A stretch of DNA of 64,000 bases from NCBI GenBank assembly GCA_008933835.1, contig WBUG01000001.1, forward strand, positions 124,001 to 188,000. The letters run 5' to 3'. This document shows, in pieces, positions 24,366 to 34,217 of this stretch; positions within the stretch are counted from its first letter, which is position 1, and every line of letters begins with the position of its first letter. Under the pieces are notes generated by a model. That model ran no database searches and was not told where the DNA came from. It saw only the letters and a list, made by a program, of their open reading frames with translations. Origin of the DNA: Bacteroidota bacterium. GTDB lineage: Bacteria; Bacteroidota; Ignavibacteria; UBA10030; UBA8401. A program made the translations under genes and the position numbers.

Positions 24366-25643
24366 ATGAAACGTCTTCGTGGCATCATCGCAGCCGTACT
24401 GCTGGTCTCGACCGCAACGGTCGCGCAGTTCAATTCCGATTTCAACATCACCGGAGCCGGAGCACGGGCGGAAGGTTTTGGCGGAGCGTTCATCGGCCTT
24501 GCGGACGACGCCACCGCCGTCGTCTGGAATCCCGCCGGCCTTTCCCAGCTGGAGCGTCCGGAAGCCTCCCTCGTCACCCGCTACATTTCGGAAGGGGTGA
24601 AGTTCAGCAATGAACTCCGTCCACGATTGGATTATGAGGAATCCCAGGGAAGATTCGCATTGAATTTCGCCAGTTTGGCGATGCCGCTCGGCAAGAGCGA
24701 CATGAAGCTGGTGGCGGCCGTTTCGTACCAGAAACAGCTCGATTTCTTCGACCGGAGCCGGGAAAAGGATGAGGACGGTTTTGGCGTGGAGATCGAGCAG
24801 GAGTCCGAAACGGACGGCGGCGTCAACACCATCACTCCCGCGGTGGCCCTGAAGATCACTCCGGTCATCTCCGTCGGACTTGCTGTGAACATCTGGACCG
24901 GCACGCTGGAAACGAAGGACCGACTGCGATACGGGTTTGTGGGGGAGAACCGCATGGAGGTGACGGGGGATTTCTCCGGTCTCAATTTCGTCATCGGCGG
25001 CCTTGTAGATTTCGAACAGACCTCCGGCGCGCTGCCGCTTAAGCTCGGCGTCACGCTCCGTACACCGTTCGAACTGAAGAACGACGGCTCCGGGAAGATC
25101 GATTACGAACTGTCGGGACTCAGCGGTGATTTCGAGTACACGCAGACGGTGCAGATGCCTCTCATGCTCGGCTTCGGCGCATCGTACCGCATCGGGGAGA
25201 ATCTCACCGTCGCCGCGGACTACGAACTGCGGAACTACGCACAGAAGAAACTGACCACCGAGATCGCCGGGAGCGGACAACCGGCGGATGAAGCTCCCGT
25301 CTCAGAGAGCGGAAAGGACCTCAACGAAGTTCGGGTCGGCGCCGAATACCTTATCGTGCTTGAGACCGGCGTCATCCCGTTGCGGGCCGGCTTCAAGACG
25401 GTCCCGACGGTCCTCTCCGATGTCGATGTGGCGTACGATACCGTCAATGACGAGTTCGTCATCACTCCGACCGGAACGCAGGTGTCCGGAACCGGTTTCT
25501 CTGTCGGTACCGGTTTCATCACGGACCGGTTCGCGGTGGATGTGACCTACGGAAGTCAGACCTACACACAGAAGTTCGGGAACCGTGCATCGTTCGATTT
25601 CTCTGTCGGAACGGTAAGTTCGTCTGTGATAATCTACTTTTAG
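24366..25643 (+). CDS. OmpP1/FadL-family outer-membrane protein (PorV-like)
   Basis: 425 aa from the ATG at 24366; the upstream in-frame extension overlaps the previous gene and lacks a signal, while this start gives a clear signal peptide ending 'TATVAQ'. GGGAG precedes it. The mature start 'GAGARAEGFGGAFIGLADDATAVVWNPAGLS' is the PorV/FadL signature, followed by amphipathic beta strands and a C-terminal aromatic ('SSVIIYF'). In T9SS bacteria PorV shuttles cargo to the sortase; whether this one does that or transports hydrophobic compounds is open. Confidence 0.87.
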   Translation: MKRLRGIIAAVLLVSTATVAQFNSDFNITGAGARAEGFGGAFIGLADDATAVVWNPAGLSQLERPEASLVTRYISEGVKFSNELRPRLDYEESQGRFALNFASLAMPLGKSDMKLVAAVSYQKQLDFFDRSREKDEDGFGVEIEQESETDGGVNTITPAVALKITPVISVGLAVNIWTGTLETKDRLRYGFVGENRMEVTGDFSGLNFVIGGLVDFEQTSGALPLKLGVTLRTPFELKNDGSGKIDYELSGLSGDFEYTQTVQMPLMLGFGASYRIGENLTVAADYELRNYAQKKLTTEIAGSGQPADEAPVSESGKDLNEVRVGAEYLIVLETGVIPLRAGFKTVPTVLSDVDVAYDTVNDEFVITPTGTQVSGTGFSVGTGFITDRFAVDVTYGSQTYTQKFGNRASFDFSVGTVSSSVIIYF

Positions 25644-25664
25644 GTCTCTTTAAGATGTTTCCTC

Positions 25665-25693
25665 TTGACTATCGGGTAAACCCCTTATATATT
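25665..25693 (+). promoter_or_regulatory. strong promoter for the small outer-membrane protein gene
   Basis: TTGACT (25665-25670), 17-nt spacer, TATATT (25688-25693). The -10 region reads TATATTTG and so also fits the Bacteroidetes TAnnTTTG motif. Predicted leader of about 52 nt to the ATG at 25752, preceded by GGAGG-like CGGAGGT. Confidence 0.78.
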
Positions 25694-25751
25694 TGCATTG
25701 CCTTCACCACTCCCAATCACTAATTTCTCTATTTTTTCGGAGGTTAGTTCT

Positions 25752-26231
25752 ATGAAGAAAGTACTCTTGGTTGTCCTCGCGGTGGTTCTGGTGTCGTCGG
25801 TCTCGATGGCGCAGCTGAGCGCCGGTAAGCTGGCGATCACCACGGACATTCCGGGTAACTCCATCGGCGCGGCGTATGCCCTGTCCGAGAACATGCGCAT
25901 CGACGGCGGTCTGACGTTCCAGTCCACCTCCGCCGGCGGCACCTCGTCCACCGCTTTCGGTATCGGTGCGAACGTGAAGCTGTACCACCCCGCGGTCGAG
26001 AACGTCACCTACTTCTACGGCGGCGGCGTTTCGTTCTCCACGGCCGGTGATCCGGCGTTCACCACCCTCGGTCTGAAGGCGATCGGCGGTGCCGAGTACT
26101 GGTTCAGCTCCCGCTTCGCCATCGGCGGCTACGTCTCTGCCGGTTACAGCAGCGCGGGCGTCTCCGGTGCGAAGACCAACACCTTCGGCACGATGGGAGT
26201 GGGCACCACCTGGACCTGGTGGATCAACTAA
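25752..26231 (+). CDS. small outer-membrane beta-barrel protein
   Basis: 159 aa. Signal peptide '[18 protein letters not shown]' and alternating hydrophobic strands rich in Gly/Ser/Thr with aromatic girdle residues, ending '[11 protein letters not shown]'; about eight strands would fit, as in OmpA/OmpW-like or YadA-unrelated small barrels. Own strong promoter and own terminator make it a single-gene, probably highly expressed unit. The GGAGG 8 nt before 25752 sets the start. Function unknown. Confidence 0.82.
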   Translation: MKKVLLVVLAVVLVSSVSMAQLSAGKLAITTDIPGNSIGAAYALSENMRIDGGLTFQSTSAGGTSSTAFGIGANVKLYHPAVENVTYFYGGGVSFSTAGDPAFTTLGLKAIGGAEYWFSSRFAIGGYVSAGYSSAGVSGAKTNTFGTMGVGTTWTWWIN

Positions 26232-26255
26232 TTCCACCCAGCGTCACGCGGTATC

Positions 26256-26292
26256 AAAAGGAGAGAAGTCTTTTCTCTCCTTTTTTATTTTT
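26256..26292 (+). terminator. intrinsic terminator of the small barrel gene
   Basis: 12-bp stem AAAAGGAGAGAA (26256-26267) / TTCTCTCCTTTT (26273-26284) with a 5-nt loop, followed by TTATTTTT. It ends about 12 nt before the nadB ATG, leaving no room for a conventional promoter and leader. Confidence 0.9.
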
Positions 26293-26304
26293 CTATCTTC
26301 CGAT

Positions 26305-27897
26305 ATGCAGAACACGACAGACTTTTTGGTGATCGGAAGCGGTATCGCCGGCTTGTCCTACGCCCTGAAGGCGGCCGAGCAGGGGACCGTCGCCATCGTC
26401 ACCAAGAAGGAGACCGCCGAATCCAACACCAATTATGCGCAGGGGGGCATCGCGGCGGTCATCGGCTCGGACGATGCGTTCCAGTTCCATATCGACGATA
26501 CGATGAAGGCAGGCGGCTATCTGTGCCGTCGGGAGGTGGTGGAGATGGTGGTGAAGGAAGGGCCGGCCCGCATCAAGGAGCTGACCGACATCGGCGTACA
26601 GTTCACCCGGAACGGTCCGGGACTGGACCTGGGCCGCGAAGGTGGTCACTCCCACCACCGCATCGTGCATGCCGCCGACCTCACCGGCAAGGAGATCGAA
26701 CGGGCGCTCCTCGCCCGCGTCTCGTCCCATCCCAACATCTCCATCTTCGAGAACCACATCTCCATCGACCTAATCACGGAACATCACCTGTTCGGCGCCG
26801 GGAAGCGTTCGCACGATTCCATCCACTGCTGGGGCGCATACGTGCTCGACGTGGACGCCAACGTGGTGAAGACCTTTCTGGCGGGGACGACCCTGTTGGC
26901 GACCGGCGGTGCGGGACATGTCTACCTGCACACTACCAACCCGCTCATCGCCACGGGGGACGGGGTGGCGATGGCATACCGCGCCGGTGCGAAGATCTCC
27001 AACATGGAGTTCATCCAGTTCCACCCGACCACGCTCTTCAATTCCGGTTCCCCGTCGTTCCTCATTTCCGAGGCGGTACGCGGGTTCGGGGCCGTGTTAC
27101 GGAACCGGCAGGGGGTGGATTTCATGCGGAAATACGACTCCCGTGGTGACCTGGCACCGAGGGACGTCGTGGCGCGCGCCATCGACTCTGAACTCAAACG
27201 GAGCGGCGACGAGTTCGTCTACCTCGATGTACGGCACTGCGACGCCGCCAAGACACGCTCGCATTTCCCGAACATCTATGAACGCTGCCTGAAACACGGC
27301 ATCGATATCACGAAGGACCTCATTCCCGTCGTTCCCGGTGCGCATTATTCCTGCGGCGGGGTGGTGACGGACGTCGACGGCGCGACGACCATCAACGGGC
27401 TGTTCGCCATCGGAGAAGTGGCGATGACCGGGCTGCACGGTGCGAACCGGCTGGCGAGCAATTCATTGCTGGAAGCGGTGGTGTACTCCCACCGTGCGGC
27501 GGAACGGGTGCAGCGGAACGGCAGGAGGGACCCCATACCGGGGAACATCCTCGACTGGGACGATTCCGGTACGAATAATAGCGAAGAATGGGTGCTCATC
27601 TCCCATAACCGGAAGGAGATCCAGCAGTTGATGTGGGATTATGTCGGCATCGTGCGGTCGAATCACCGGCTCGGCCGTGCGCAGCGACGCATCACGCTCA
27701 TCGTGGACGAAGTGAAGGACTTTTACAAGCGGACGAAGGTCTCCGAAGGGCTCATCGAACTGCGGAACCTCGCCTGTGTCGCCGACCTCATCATCCGGTC
27801 GGCCATCGAACGGAAAGAAAGCAGGGGTCTCCATTTCACGACGGACCATCCGGAAACAGATGATACGAACTGGTTGCGGGATACGGTGATAAACTGA
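26305..27897 (+). CDS. nadB: L-aspartate oxidase
   Basis: 530 aa from the ATG at 26305; the open frame extends upstream through the terminator, but the family begins at '[17 protein letters not shown]' (FAD dinucleotide-binding). Other signatures: '[11 protein letters not shown]', '[16 protein letters not shown]', '[13 protein letters not shown]' and the C-terminal helical domain. It oxidises L-aspartate to iminoaspartate for quinolinate and NAD synthesis. nadA and nadC are not in the window. purF follows with no gap. Confidence 0.95.
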   Translation: MQNTTDFLVIGSGIAGLSYALKAAEQGTVAIVTKKETAESNTNYAQGGIAAVIGSDDAFQFHIDDTMKAGGYLCRREVVEMVVKEGPARIKELTDIGVQFTRNGPGLDLGREGGHSHHRIVHAADLTGKEIERALLARVSSHPNISIFENHISIDLITEHHLFGAGKRSHDSIHCWGAYVLDVDANVVKTFLAGTTLLATGGAGHVYLHTTNPLIATGDGVAMAYRAGAKISNMEFIQFHPTTLFNSGSPSFLISEAVRGFGAVLRNRQGVDFMRKYDSRGDLAPRDVVARAIDSELKRSGDEFVYLDVRHCDAAKTRSHFPNIYERCLKHGIDITKDLIPVVPGAHYSCGGVVTDVDGATTINGLFAIGEVAMTGLHGANRLASNSLLEAVVYSHRAAERVQRNGRRDPIPGNILDWDDSGTNNSEEWVLISHNRKEIQQLMWDYVGIVRSNHRLGRAQRRITLIVDEVKDFYKRTKVSEGLIELRNLACVADLIIRSAIERKESRGLHFTTDHPETDDTNWLRDTVIN

Positions 27898-29400
27898 ATG
27901 AAATCAAAGTTCAAGAGCAATTTGCTGAAAGATAAACCTCGCACCGCGTGCGGGGTCTTCGGGGTCTTTCAGCATCCCGAAGCGTCGGTCCTGACCTACT
28001 ACGGACTCCATTCTCTGCAGCACCGCGGACAGGAAGCGGCCGGCATCGTCTCGAGCGAGTTCAAAACGGAGAAGAAACGGCGTCACTTCAACATCATGAA
28101 GGGGATGGGGCTGGTGACGGACGTGTTCAAGGACTACTCCATGCTCCGGAACCATCTGGGCGGCGATGCCGCCATCGGCCATACCCGGTATTCGACCACC
28201 GGTTCCGCCAATAATGAGAAGAACATCCAGCCGCTGGTGGTGAATTACCGCGACGGAAACCTCGCCGTGGCCCATAACGGGAACCTGACGAACTTCAGGA
28301 CCATCCGTACGGAGCTCCAAAAGGAAGGGACCATCTTCCAAACGACGTCGGACACCGAGCTGCTGCTCCACCTCATCGCCCGAAGCCGTCAGAAGAAGCA
28401 GATCGACCAGATCCGCGAAGCGGTGAACCGCGTCGACGGGGCGTTCTCGTTCGTCATCATGACCGATACGATGCTCGTGGCGGCCAGAGATGTCCACGGG
28501 TTCCGTCCCATGGTCCTCGGAAAAAAGGATGGGGCATATATCGTCGCTTCGGAGACCTGCGCGTTCGATATCCTGGACGCCGAATATCTCCGGGACATCG
28601 AACCGGGCGAGATCCTCGTCATCGACCGCAAAGCGGACGTGAACGAACCCTTGACCTCCTACCGCATCGACCGGCATGTCCCGTCGTCCCACCATTGCAT
28701 CTTCGAGTACATCTATTTTTCCCGACCAGACAGCTTCGTGTTCGAGGAGAGCGTGGACAAGATCCGCCGGAAGCTCGGGAAAGCGCTGGCGCAGGAGGCT
28801 CCGGTCGTTCCGGACAAGGACGAGAAGACGATCGTCATCAGCGTGCCTGATTCGAGCAACACGGCCGCGCTGGGGTATGTGAGCGAATCGCTGAAACAGG
28901 GGGTGAACACCAAGCTGGAGCTCGGTCTCATCCGGAACCATTACGTCGGCCGCACCTTCATCCAGCCGGAACAGGGGCAGCGCGAGATGAAGGTGAAAAC
29001 CAAGTTCAACACCGTGAAGGGAGTGCTGAAAGGGAAGAAGCTCGTGGTGGTGGACGATTCCATCGTCCGCGGAACGACTTCACGTCAGCTCGTTAAGTTG
29101 TTGAAAGAGGCCGGCCCGAAGGAGATCCATTTACGGATTTCCTCACCCCCCATCGTGAACTCCTGCTACTATGGTATGGACTTCCCGAACCGGGAGGACC
29201 TCATCGCGGTCCGCTGTAACGAGGATGCCGAGAAGATCAAGGAATACCTTGGGGTGGACAGTGTCCACTACCTGTCGGTCAAAAAACTGCTGGCATCGGT
29301 ACCTTCGGGGAACGGCAGGGGATATTGTACCGCCTGCTTCGGCGGCGAGTATCCGGCACCTATCGAAAACGTCACGGATAAAAACGACCTCGAGACCTGA
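27898..29400 (+). CDS. purF: amidophosphoribosyltransferase
   Basis: 500 aa. The N-terminal nucleophile is Cys18 ('TACGVFGVF') after a short propeptide that must be cleaved. The Ntn glutaminase domain ('HSLQHRGQEAAGI', 'GHTRYSTTGSANNEKN') is followed by the PRTase domain with 'LVVVDDSIVRGTTSRQL'. Cys in 'HHCIFEYIYF', 'VNSCYYGMDF' and 'YCTACFGG' fit the [4Fe-4S] ligands of the Bacillus-type enzyme. It makes phosphoribosylamine from PRPP and glutamine, the first committed purine step. The stop overlaps the next ATG (TGATG). Confidence 0.96.
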   Translation: MKSKFKSNLLKDKPRTACGVFGVFQHPEASVLTYYGLHSLQHRGQEAAGIVSSEFKTEKKRRHFNIMKGMGLVTDVFKDYSMLRNHLGGDAAIGHTRYSTTGSANNEKNIQPLVVNYRDGNLAVAHNGNLTNFRTIRTELQKEGTIFQTTSDTELLLHLIARSRQKKQIDQIREAVNRVDGAFSFVIMTDTMLVAARDVHGFRPMVLGKKDGAYIVASETCAFDILDAEYLRDIEPGEILVIDRKADVNEPLTSYRIDRHVPSSHHCIFEYIYFSRPDSFVFEESVDKIRRKLGKALAQEAPVVPDKDEKTIVISVPDSSNTAALGYVSESLKQGVNTKLELGLIRNHYVGRTFIQPEQGQREMKVKTKFNTVKGVLKGKKLVVVDDSIVRGTTSRQLVKLLKEAGPKEIHLRISSPPIVNSCYYGMDFPNREDLIAVRCNEDAEKIKEYLGVDSVHYLSVKKLLASVPSGNGRGYCTACFGGEYPAPIENVTDKNDLET

Positions 29401-32400
29401 TGCGGTCAGGAACGGTCCTTTCGACTCTTCTTTTCCTCCTTCTCTGCAATGCCGTTTCCGGTCCGCGGTACATCCTCCGGACCAGCGCCGACGTCAGGGA
29501 CGTCGGTGCCATCGAACGTTCGTTGCAGGAGCGTATCAGTCAGCGTCTGCTTCGCACTGCACCCGGCACCGAATCCATTTCCATCTCCCTCCGTCCGCTC
29601 CAGCTTCCCAGGTCAACCACCTTTCCCGGGGCACACTACCTCATTCTATCAAGTACACACGCATTATCGGAAGAGATCCGTGCCGATGTTCGTACGGCTG
29701 CCTTAGTCGACGACCTGATACCGGAACGATTCCTTTCGGTCGACGGCGTGCCGAACGATTCCGCTTATGCGTCGCAATGGAACCTTCAGCGTATCGGCAT
29801 TTCCGGTCTATTCGAACAGGGGGCCATCACCTCCGATCTTCCGGTCTCCGTTATCGGAGTTATCGATACAGGCATCGATCCGGATCATCCGGACCTGGTC
29901 AACCGATTGGCGTACAATACGTTGGAAACGGGACTTGATGCACTGAATAGGGATAAAAGGACGAACGGCATCGATGATGACCTGAACGGATTCATCGACG
30001 ACTGGAAGGGTTATGACTTTGTGGACGGCGCGGCACCCGATGCGGGGGACTGGACTCAGCCGGACAACGAGCCGGAGGATGAACATGGACATGGGACGGC
30101 GGTGAGCGGTATCATCGGAGCGGAAACGGGGAACGGCATCGGTACCGCCGGAGTAAGTCCATGCCGTATCCTGCCGGTACGGGCGTTCGGAAAGAACGGA
30201 CGGGGGAGCGACATCGACATCGCTCTCGCCATCATCTATGCAGCGGACAACGGCGCGTCCGTCATCAATATGAGCTTCGGTGATGTCATTTCGTCACCAT
30301 TCCTCCATGAAGCGATCCGCTATGCCGCTTCGAAGAACATCATCCTTGTCGCTTCCAGCGGCAACGATGGTTCGCCGTATCCACATTATCCTTCTGATTT
30401 TACCGAAGTCATCTCAACGGGTTCCGTGGGGACATTTGATGTTCGTTCTATATTTTCCGGTTACTCTCCTTCTTTGGACTTGACCGCTCCCGGTGAGTCA
30501 ATTCCTACCACCTCTATCGGCGGCGGTTATACGGACAATTTTTCAGGGACCTCCGCTGCGGCACCGCATGTTGCTGCGGTCGCAGGATTAATGAAGAGCT
30601 TTGAAAAGGCCAGACGCAGTACCGACCCGACGCTCCCTCCGATGTCTGGTGCGGAGATCCGGGACATCCTCGTCAACACCGCAACGGACATTGGTGCGTC
30701 CGGATGGGATGCGCAGACCGGTGCTGGAGTGGTGAACGCTCAACGGGCGGTATCAGCCGTCCGGGGCGGTGATGTTCAGGTCCATTATCCCCGCGTCGAT
30801 GATATCGTGAGTCCTGCCGATTCCGTCTTGATCATCTCTGCCGTCACCCCGTACCTTTCCTCGGTTCGGCTGGAGGCCGGGCAAGGGGAGAGACCAGAGA
30901 CGTGGAAGACACTATGGGAAAAGCAGGGTGCGATGTTCCTTCACGATACCGTCCGCATCCCCGCACTGGCAGCACTATCGGACGGTTACCACATCCTTCG
31001 GCTCATCGTCAGAAACAGCAAAGGGAATGATGTCGAGGTCCGGCAGCGAATCGAATTCCGCGCGACCGCACCCGCTTTGGTCTCTCTCCAGTTCTCCGAT
31101 TCCGTCATCACCGACGGTACGTACTGCTCGATGGTGACGGCCCGTACCGACCGGAATACGGCGGCATCACTGGAATACCGCGGTCAGGGAAGCGGGGAAT
31201 GGAAAGCGATTCGCTCTGCCGGAACGCAGAGAAATCATGCTTTTCTGATCACTTCCGGTGAGTTTCGTCCAGGAAGCCCCTATGATATCCGACTGCGGTT
31301 CACAGAAACAGGCCGGCAGGCGCGAGAGACATTGTTCGGACTCACCGATTCGATGGGACGGTCTGTTCAGCTCTCCGGTGCTTCCATTTCGACGACGGGA
31401 CTCACGCAGCGCACGTTCACACTGCCGGCAGGATATTTGCTGAACTCCGTCGTGGATCCTTCATCGCCCAAGCTCGCGATGAACGAGTATTCTGCTGGAG
31501 GAGATTTCGGTCAACTCTCTGTTTTTCAATATCATAATGGAACATTCCTTAAACGCGATTCGACGCGAAGAGTCTGGATTCCGAAATCGTTCGGAACCGA
31601 TCCGGTCTGGGGCAAGACCGGTGCGTTCGTTCACGACCGGGGCATCAGCGCACTCTTCACTGTCGATCCCTCCTCCGGCACTATTGATAAGAAGATGGTG
31701 TGGGGCGATTCTTCCGATGTCTGGGGGAGCGAATGGACCGATATCGACGGTGACGGCCTTCGTGACATCGTCGCAAGGACGTCGACCGACTACCGGTTGT
31801 ACCGGGGTCACCTTTCAAACGGGATATTGTCGTTCGCCCCTGCGACCGTTCTTCCGAATCCTTCGGCGCCTCTCCCCGGCGAGGCGGTCAACCAGTTCGG
31901 TCCTCCCCGGTCCGTCACCGGACGCTTCACGGACTCGGGACGCCGGGAGATCGTCTTCGCCGACTATGACGGGGACATGATGCTGTACCGGCAGACGGGG
32001 AGCGATGCGTTCAACTTCTCGCTCGCAGGGCTCGATACCACGGACCTGTTCGAGACCGGCGAGTTCCTCGCAAAAGGGGATTTCGACGGCGACGGTCTGG
32101 AGGACATCGTCGTGGCGGGACACAGCCGGGCCGATCTGAACGACGACCGAGAGTACGATGCTCCGGTCTGGGTCGCGCGGGTCTTTTCCCATCGTCCGGC
32201 CGACACGCCAGGATCACTCTCATTAATTTGGGAGCAGAAGTTCGCCGGAGTGCGTTCGGGCAGCGGATATGACAATGGCGTACAATTCTCGAAGCTCCGG
32301 AGCGGCGACATACGCGATGCATTGCTGCTCTCGCTCAATCCGTATCTCTATATCTTCGAATGGGACACTGCGCGTTCCACGTTCGCCGCACGGTGGATGC

Positions 32401-33656
32401 ACCGCTCCGAAAGCAACGGCATCATCGTTCACGATTTCGACGGCGACGGCGATAACGAGCTCGGTTTTCACTCCGACGGAAAGGTGCGCTTCTGGTCACG
32501 CTCTGCTTCCACCGGCACCATGTCGGCCCCGTGGGGTCTGACCGCGACCGTGACCGGCCCGTCTTCGGTGGCGCTTCGTTGGAACTCATTTGCATTGACA
32601 CATCGACTGTATCGCGGGACGACTCCGGACTCGTTGTCCCTGTTCGGCGTGGTGAACGGCACGTCGTGGACCGATTCATCATTAGCGGCGGAGGTCCGGT
32701 ATCATTATGCGGTTGCGCCGTTCGATGGTCCGGAAGGGGAGCGGTCGGCAATGGTGTCCGCCGTTCCGCATGCACCGGCGGTCATCACGGCGGTCACACA
32801 AGGTTCGGCCCGGCAGCTCGTGCTCCGGTTATCGCAGACGGTCCGTCCGCAGGACGCCGCACTCTTCCTCTTCACCGTCTCCGGCCGACCGTCGCACATT
32901 GTCGTTTGGAAGGATGCCCGCACTGTGGTCGCTTCGTATGCCGACGACATTCTGGCCGGCAGCCATACCGTACGTATCCGTGCATTGACCGATGACGGCG
33001 GACTGCCGGGGGACACGGCGGCAGCGTTCCTCTTTACCTCCGTCTGGGAGAGGGAAGAACGCTTCTTCGTCCGCTCCGTTGCGCTGGAAGGAAAGGACCG
33101 CATCGTTCTGGATTTTTCAAATCCGCCCGCCCAGCCAGCGTCCGTACAGCCAGTGAACTACCGCGTCCGGTCTTCCGTCCGGACCTACAGCGTCACGTCG
33201 GTCGAGACGGACGTGCAGGATGACGCACGAATCATTCTCCGGTTTGCGCCGGGTACGGACCTGACCGCACTGGCGCTCCGCCTCGAAGTGACGCTGACGC
33301 CGAACCTCTTGTCCCTGGCAGGTGTTCCATTGATGGGAGGGAAAGGGCAGACCGTTTCCATCGAACAGACCTCGCTCTCGCTGGACAAGGTGGTCGTCTT
33401 CCCGAATCCGGTGCGGGGGAACGGCAGCCTCTCCTTCGCGAACCTCCCTCCGGACAGCCGTGTGACCATCTTCTCTCTTGGAGGAGAGCGGGTCGCGGAG
33501 TTCGGCGTGGACGATGGGAGCGGACTCGCCGTCTGGGACCTCCGTACGAACGGTGCCGATGCCGGCTCCGGTATCTATATATATCGCATCGTCCGGACCG
33601 GTCCCACGGGCGAAGAGAACAGTGCAATGCTCGGAAAGGTGGCGGTGATACGATGA
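29400..33656 (+). CDS. secreted subtilisin-like protease with FG-GAP/FN3 domains and T9SS sorting domain
   Basis: 1418 aa. The signal peptide is followed by an S8 catalytic domain with Asp156 ('VIDTGIDPDHPD'), His231 ('HGHGTAVSG') and Ser385 ('SGTSAAAPHVA'). Ig-like segments follow, then a propeller-like region with repeated 'DxDGDGxxDI' calcium loops (FG-GAP/VCBS, about 770-1045), an FN3 domain ('LRWNSFALTHRLYRG'), another Ig-like part and a C-terminal type A sorting domain ('VVVFPNPVRGNGSLSF...GIYIYRIV'). An exported extracellular or surface protease. It is oddly placed between purF and pgsA, overlapping both, so it may be co-transcribed with housekeeping genes. Its codons are slightly more AT-rich than those of neighbours. 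Confidence 0.92.
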   Translation: MRSGTVLSTLLFLLLCNAVSGPRYILRTSADVRDVGAIERSLQERISQRLLRTAPGTESISISLRPLQLPRSTTFPGAHYLILSSTHALSEEIRADVRTAALVDDLIPERFLSVDGVPNDSAYASQWNLQRIGISGLFEQGAITSDLPVSVIGVIDTGIDPDHPDLVNRLAYNTLETGLDALNRDKRTNGIDDDLNGFIDDWKGYDFVDGAAPDAGDWTQPDNEPEDEHGHGTAVSGIIGAETGNGIGTAGVSPCRILPVRAFGKNGRGSDIDIALAIIYAADNGASVINMSFGDVISSPFLHEAIRYAASKNIILVASSGNDGSPYPHYPSDFTEVISTGSVGTFDVRSIFSGYSPSLDLTAPGESIPTTSIGGGYTDNFSGTSAAAPHVAAVAGLMKSFEKARRSTDPTLPPMSGAEIRDILVNTATDIGASGWDAQTGAGVVNAQRAVSAVRGGDVQVHYPRVDDIVSPADSVLIISAVTPYLSSVRLEAGQGERPETWKTLWEKQGAMFLHDTVRIPALAALSDGYHILRLIVRNSKGNDVEVRQRIEFRATAPALVSLQFSDSVITDGTYCSMVTARTDRNTAASLEYRGQGSGEWKAIRSAGTQRNHAFLITSGEFRPGSPYDIRLRFTETGRQARETLFGLTDSMGRSVQLSGASISTTGLTQRTFTLPAGYLLNSVVDPSSPKLAMNEYSAGGDFGQLSVFQYHNGTFLKRDSTRRVWIPKSFGTDPVWGKTGAFVHDRGISALFTVDPSSGTIDKKMVWGDSSDVWGSEWTDIDGDGLRDIVARTSTDYRLYRGHLSNGILSFAPATVLPNPSAPLPGEAVNQFGPPRSVTGRFTDSGRREIVFADYDGDMMLYRQTGSDAFNFSLAGLDTTDLFETGEFLAKGDFDGDGLEDIVVAGHSRADLNDDREYDAPVWVARVFSHRPADTPGSLSLIWEQKFAGVRSGSGYDNGVQFSKLRSGDIRDALLLSLNPYLYIFEWDTARSTFAARWMHRSESNGIIVHDFDGDGDNELGFHSDGKVRFWSRSASTGTMSAPWGLTATVTGPSSVALRWNSFALTHRLYRGTTPDSLSLFGVVNGTSWTDSSLAAEVRYHYAVAPFDGPEGERSAMVSAVPHAPAVITAVTQGSARQLVLRLSQTVRPQDAALFLFTVSGRPSHIVVWKDARTVVASYADDILAGSHTVRIRALTDDGGLPGDTAAAFLFTSVWEREERFFVRSVALEGKDRIVLDFSNPPAQPASVQPVNYRVRSSVRTYSVTSVETDVQDDARIILRFAPGTDLTALALRLEVTLTPNLLSLAGVPLMGGKGQTVSIEQTSLSLDKVVVFPNPVRGNGSLSFANLPPDSRVTIFSLGGERVAEFGVDDGSGLAVWDLRTNGADAGSGIYIYRIVRTGPTGEENSAMLGKVAVIR

Positions 33657-34216
33657 ATCCCGGCCGGTGGTACAACGTCTCCAACCTGCTCTCCCTGTCG
33701 CGCATCGTCCTCATGGTGCCGGTCATCGCAGTGATGTCCGTGCCGATGACGTTTCAGCGTGAGATCGCTGTGCTCATCATCCTCCTGGCGGTGGCGACTG
33801 ACGCCCTCGACGGCTATCTCGCCCGCCGACTGAATGAAGTGTCCGAATTGGGCAAGATCATCGACCCGCTCGCCGATAAGGTGGGTGCAGCCATCGTTGT
33901 TGGAATGCTGGCCATTTTTGGCGATATTCCCCTTTGGTTCGCGGCGGCGGTCCTTGCCCGCGACCTCATCATCTTCTCCGCCGGATTGTACGTCAAGCAC
34001 CGCACCGGGATCATCCTTCCGTCCCTCATGGCCGGAAAGGTGGCGGTGTCCTTCTTGGCGCTGTACGTCGTCCTGGCCATGCTGCGGTACGAAACATGGC
34101 AGACATTGACGACGGCGGTCTTCATCATCACGAACATCACGCTGGCGTTCTCGATGGCGGTCTATGCCCGCCGGTTCTTCGGGACGCTCGCCGCACACCG
34201 GAACAAGGGAACGTAA
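33653..34216 (+). CDS. pgsA: CDP-diacylglycerol-glycerol-3-phosphate 3-phosphatidyltransferase family
   Basis: 187 aa, several membrane helices. The CDP-alcohol phosphatidyltransferase signature D-x2-DG-x2-AR-x8-G-x3-D-x3-D is complete at residues about 49-74 ('DALDGYLARRLNEVSELGKI', then 'DPLADK'). PgsA makes phosphatidylglycerophosphate in the inner membrane; another alcohol acceptor cannot be excluded from sequence. ATGA overlap with the protease gene, 1-nt gap to ftsY. Confidence 0.87.
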   Translation: MNPGRWYNVSNLLSLSRIVLMVPVIAVMSVPMTFQREIAVLIILLAVATDALDGYLARRLNEVSELGKIIDPLADKVGAAIVVGMLAIFGDIPLWFAAAVLARDLIIFSAGLYVKHRTGIILPSLMAGKVAVSFLALYVVLAMLRYETWQTLTTAVFIITNITLAFSMAVYARRFFGTLAAHRNKGT

Positions 34217-34217
34217 C

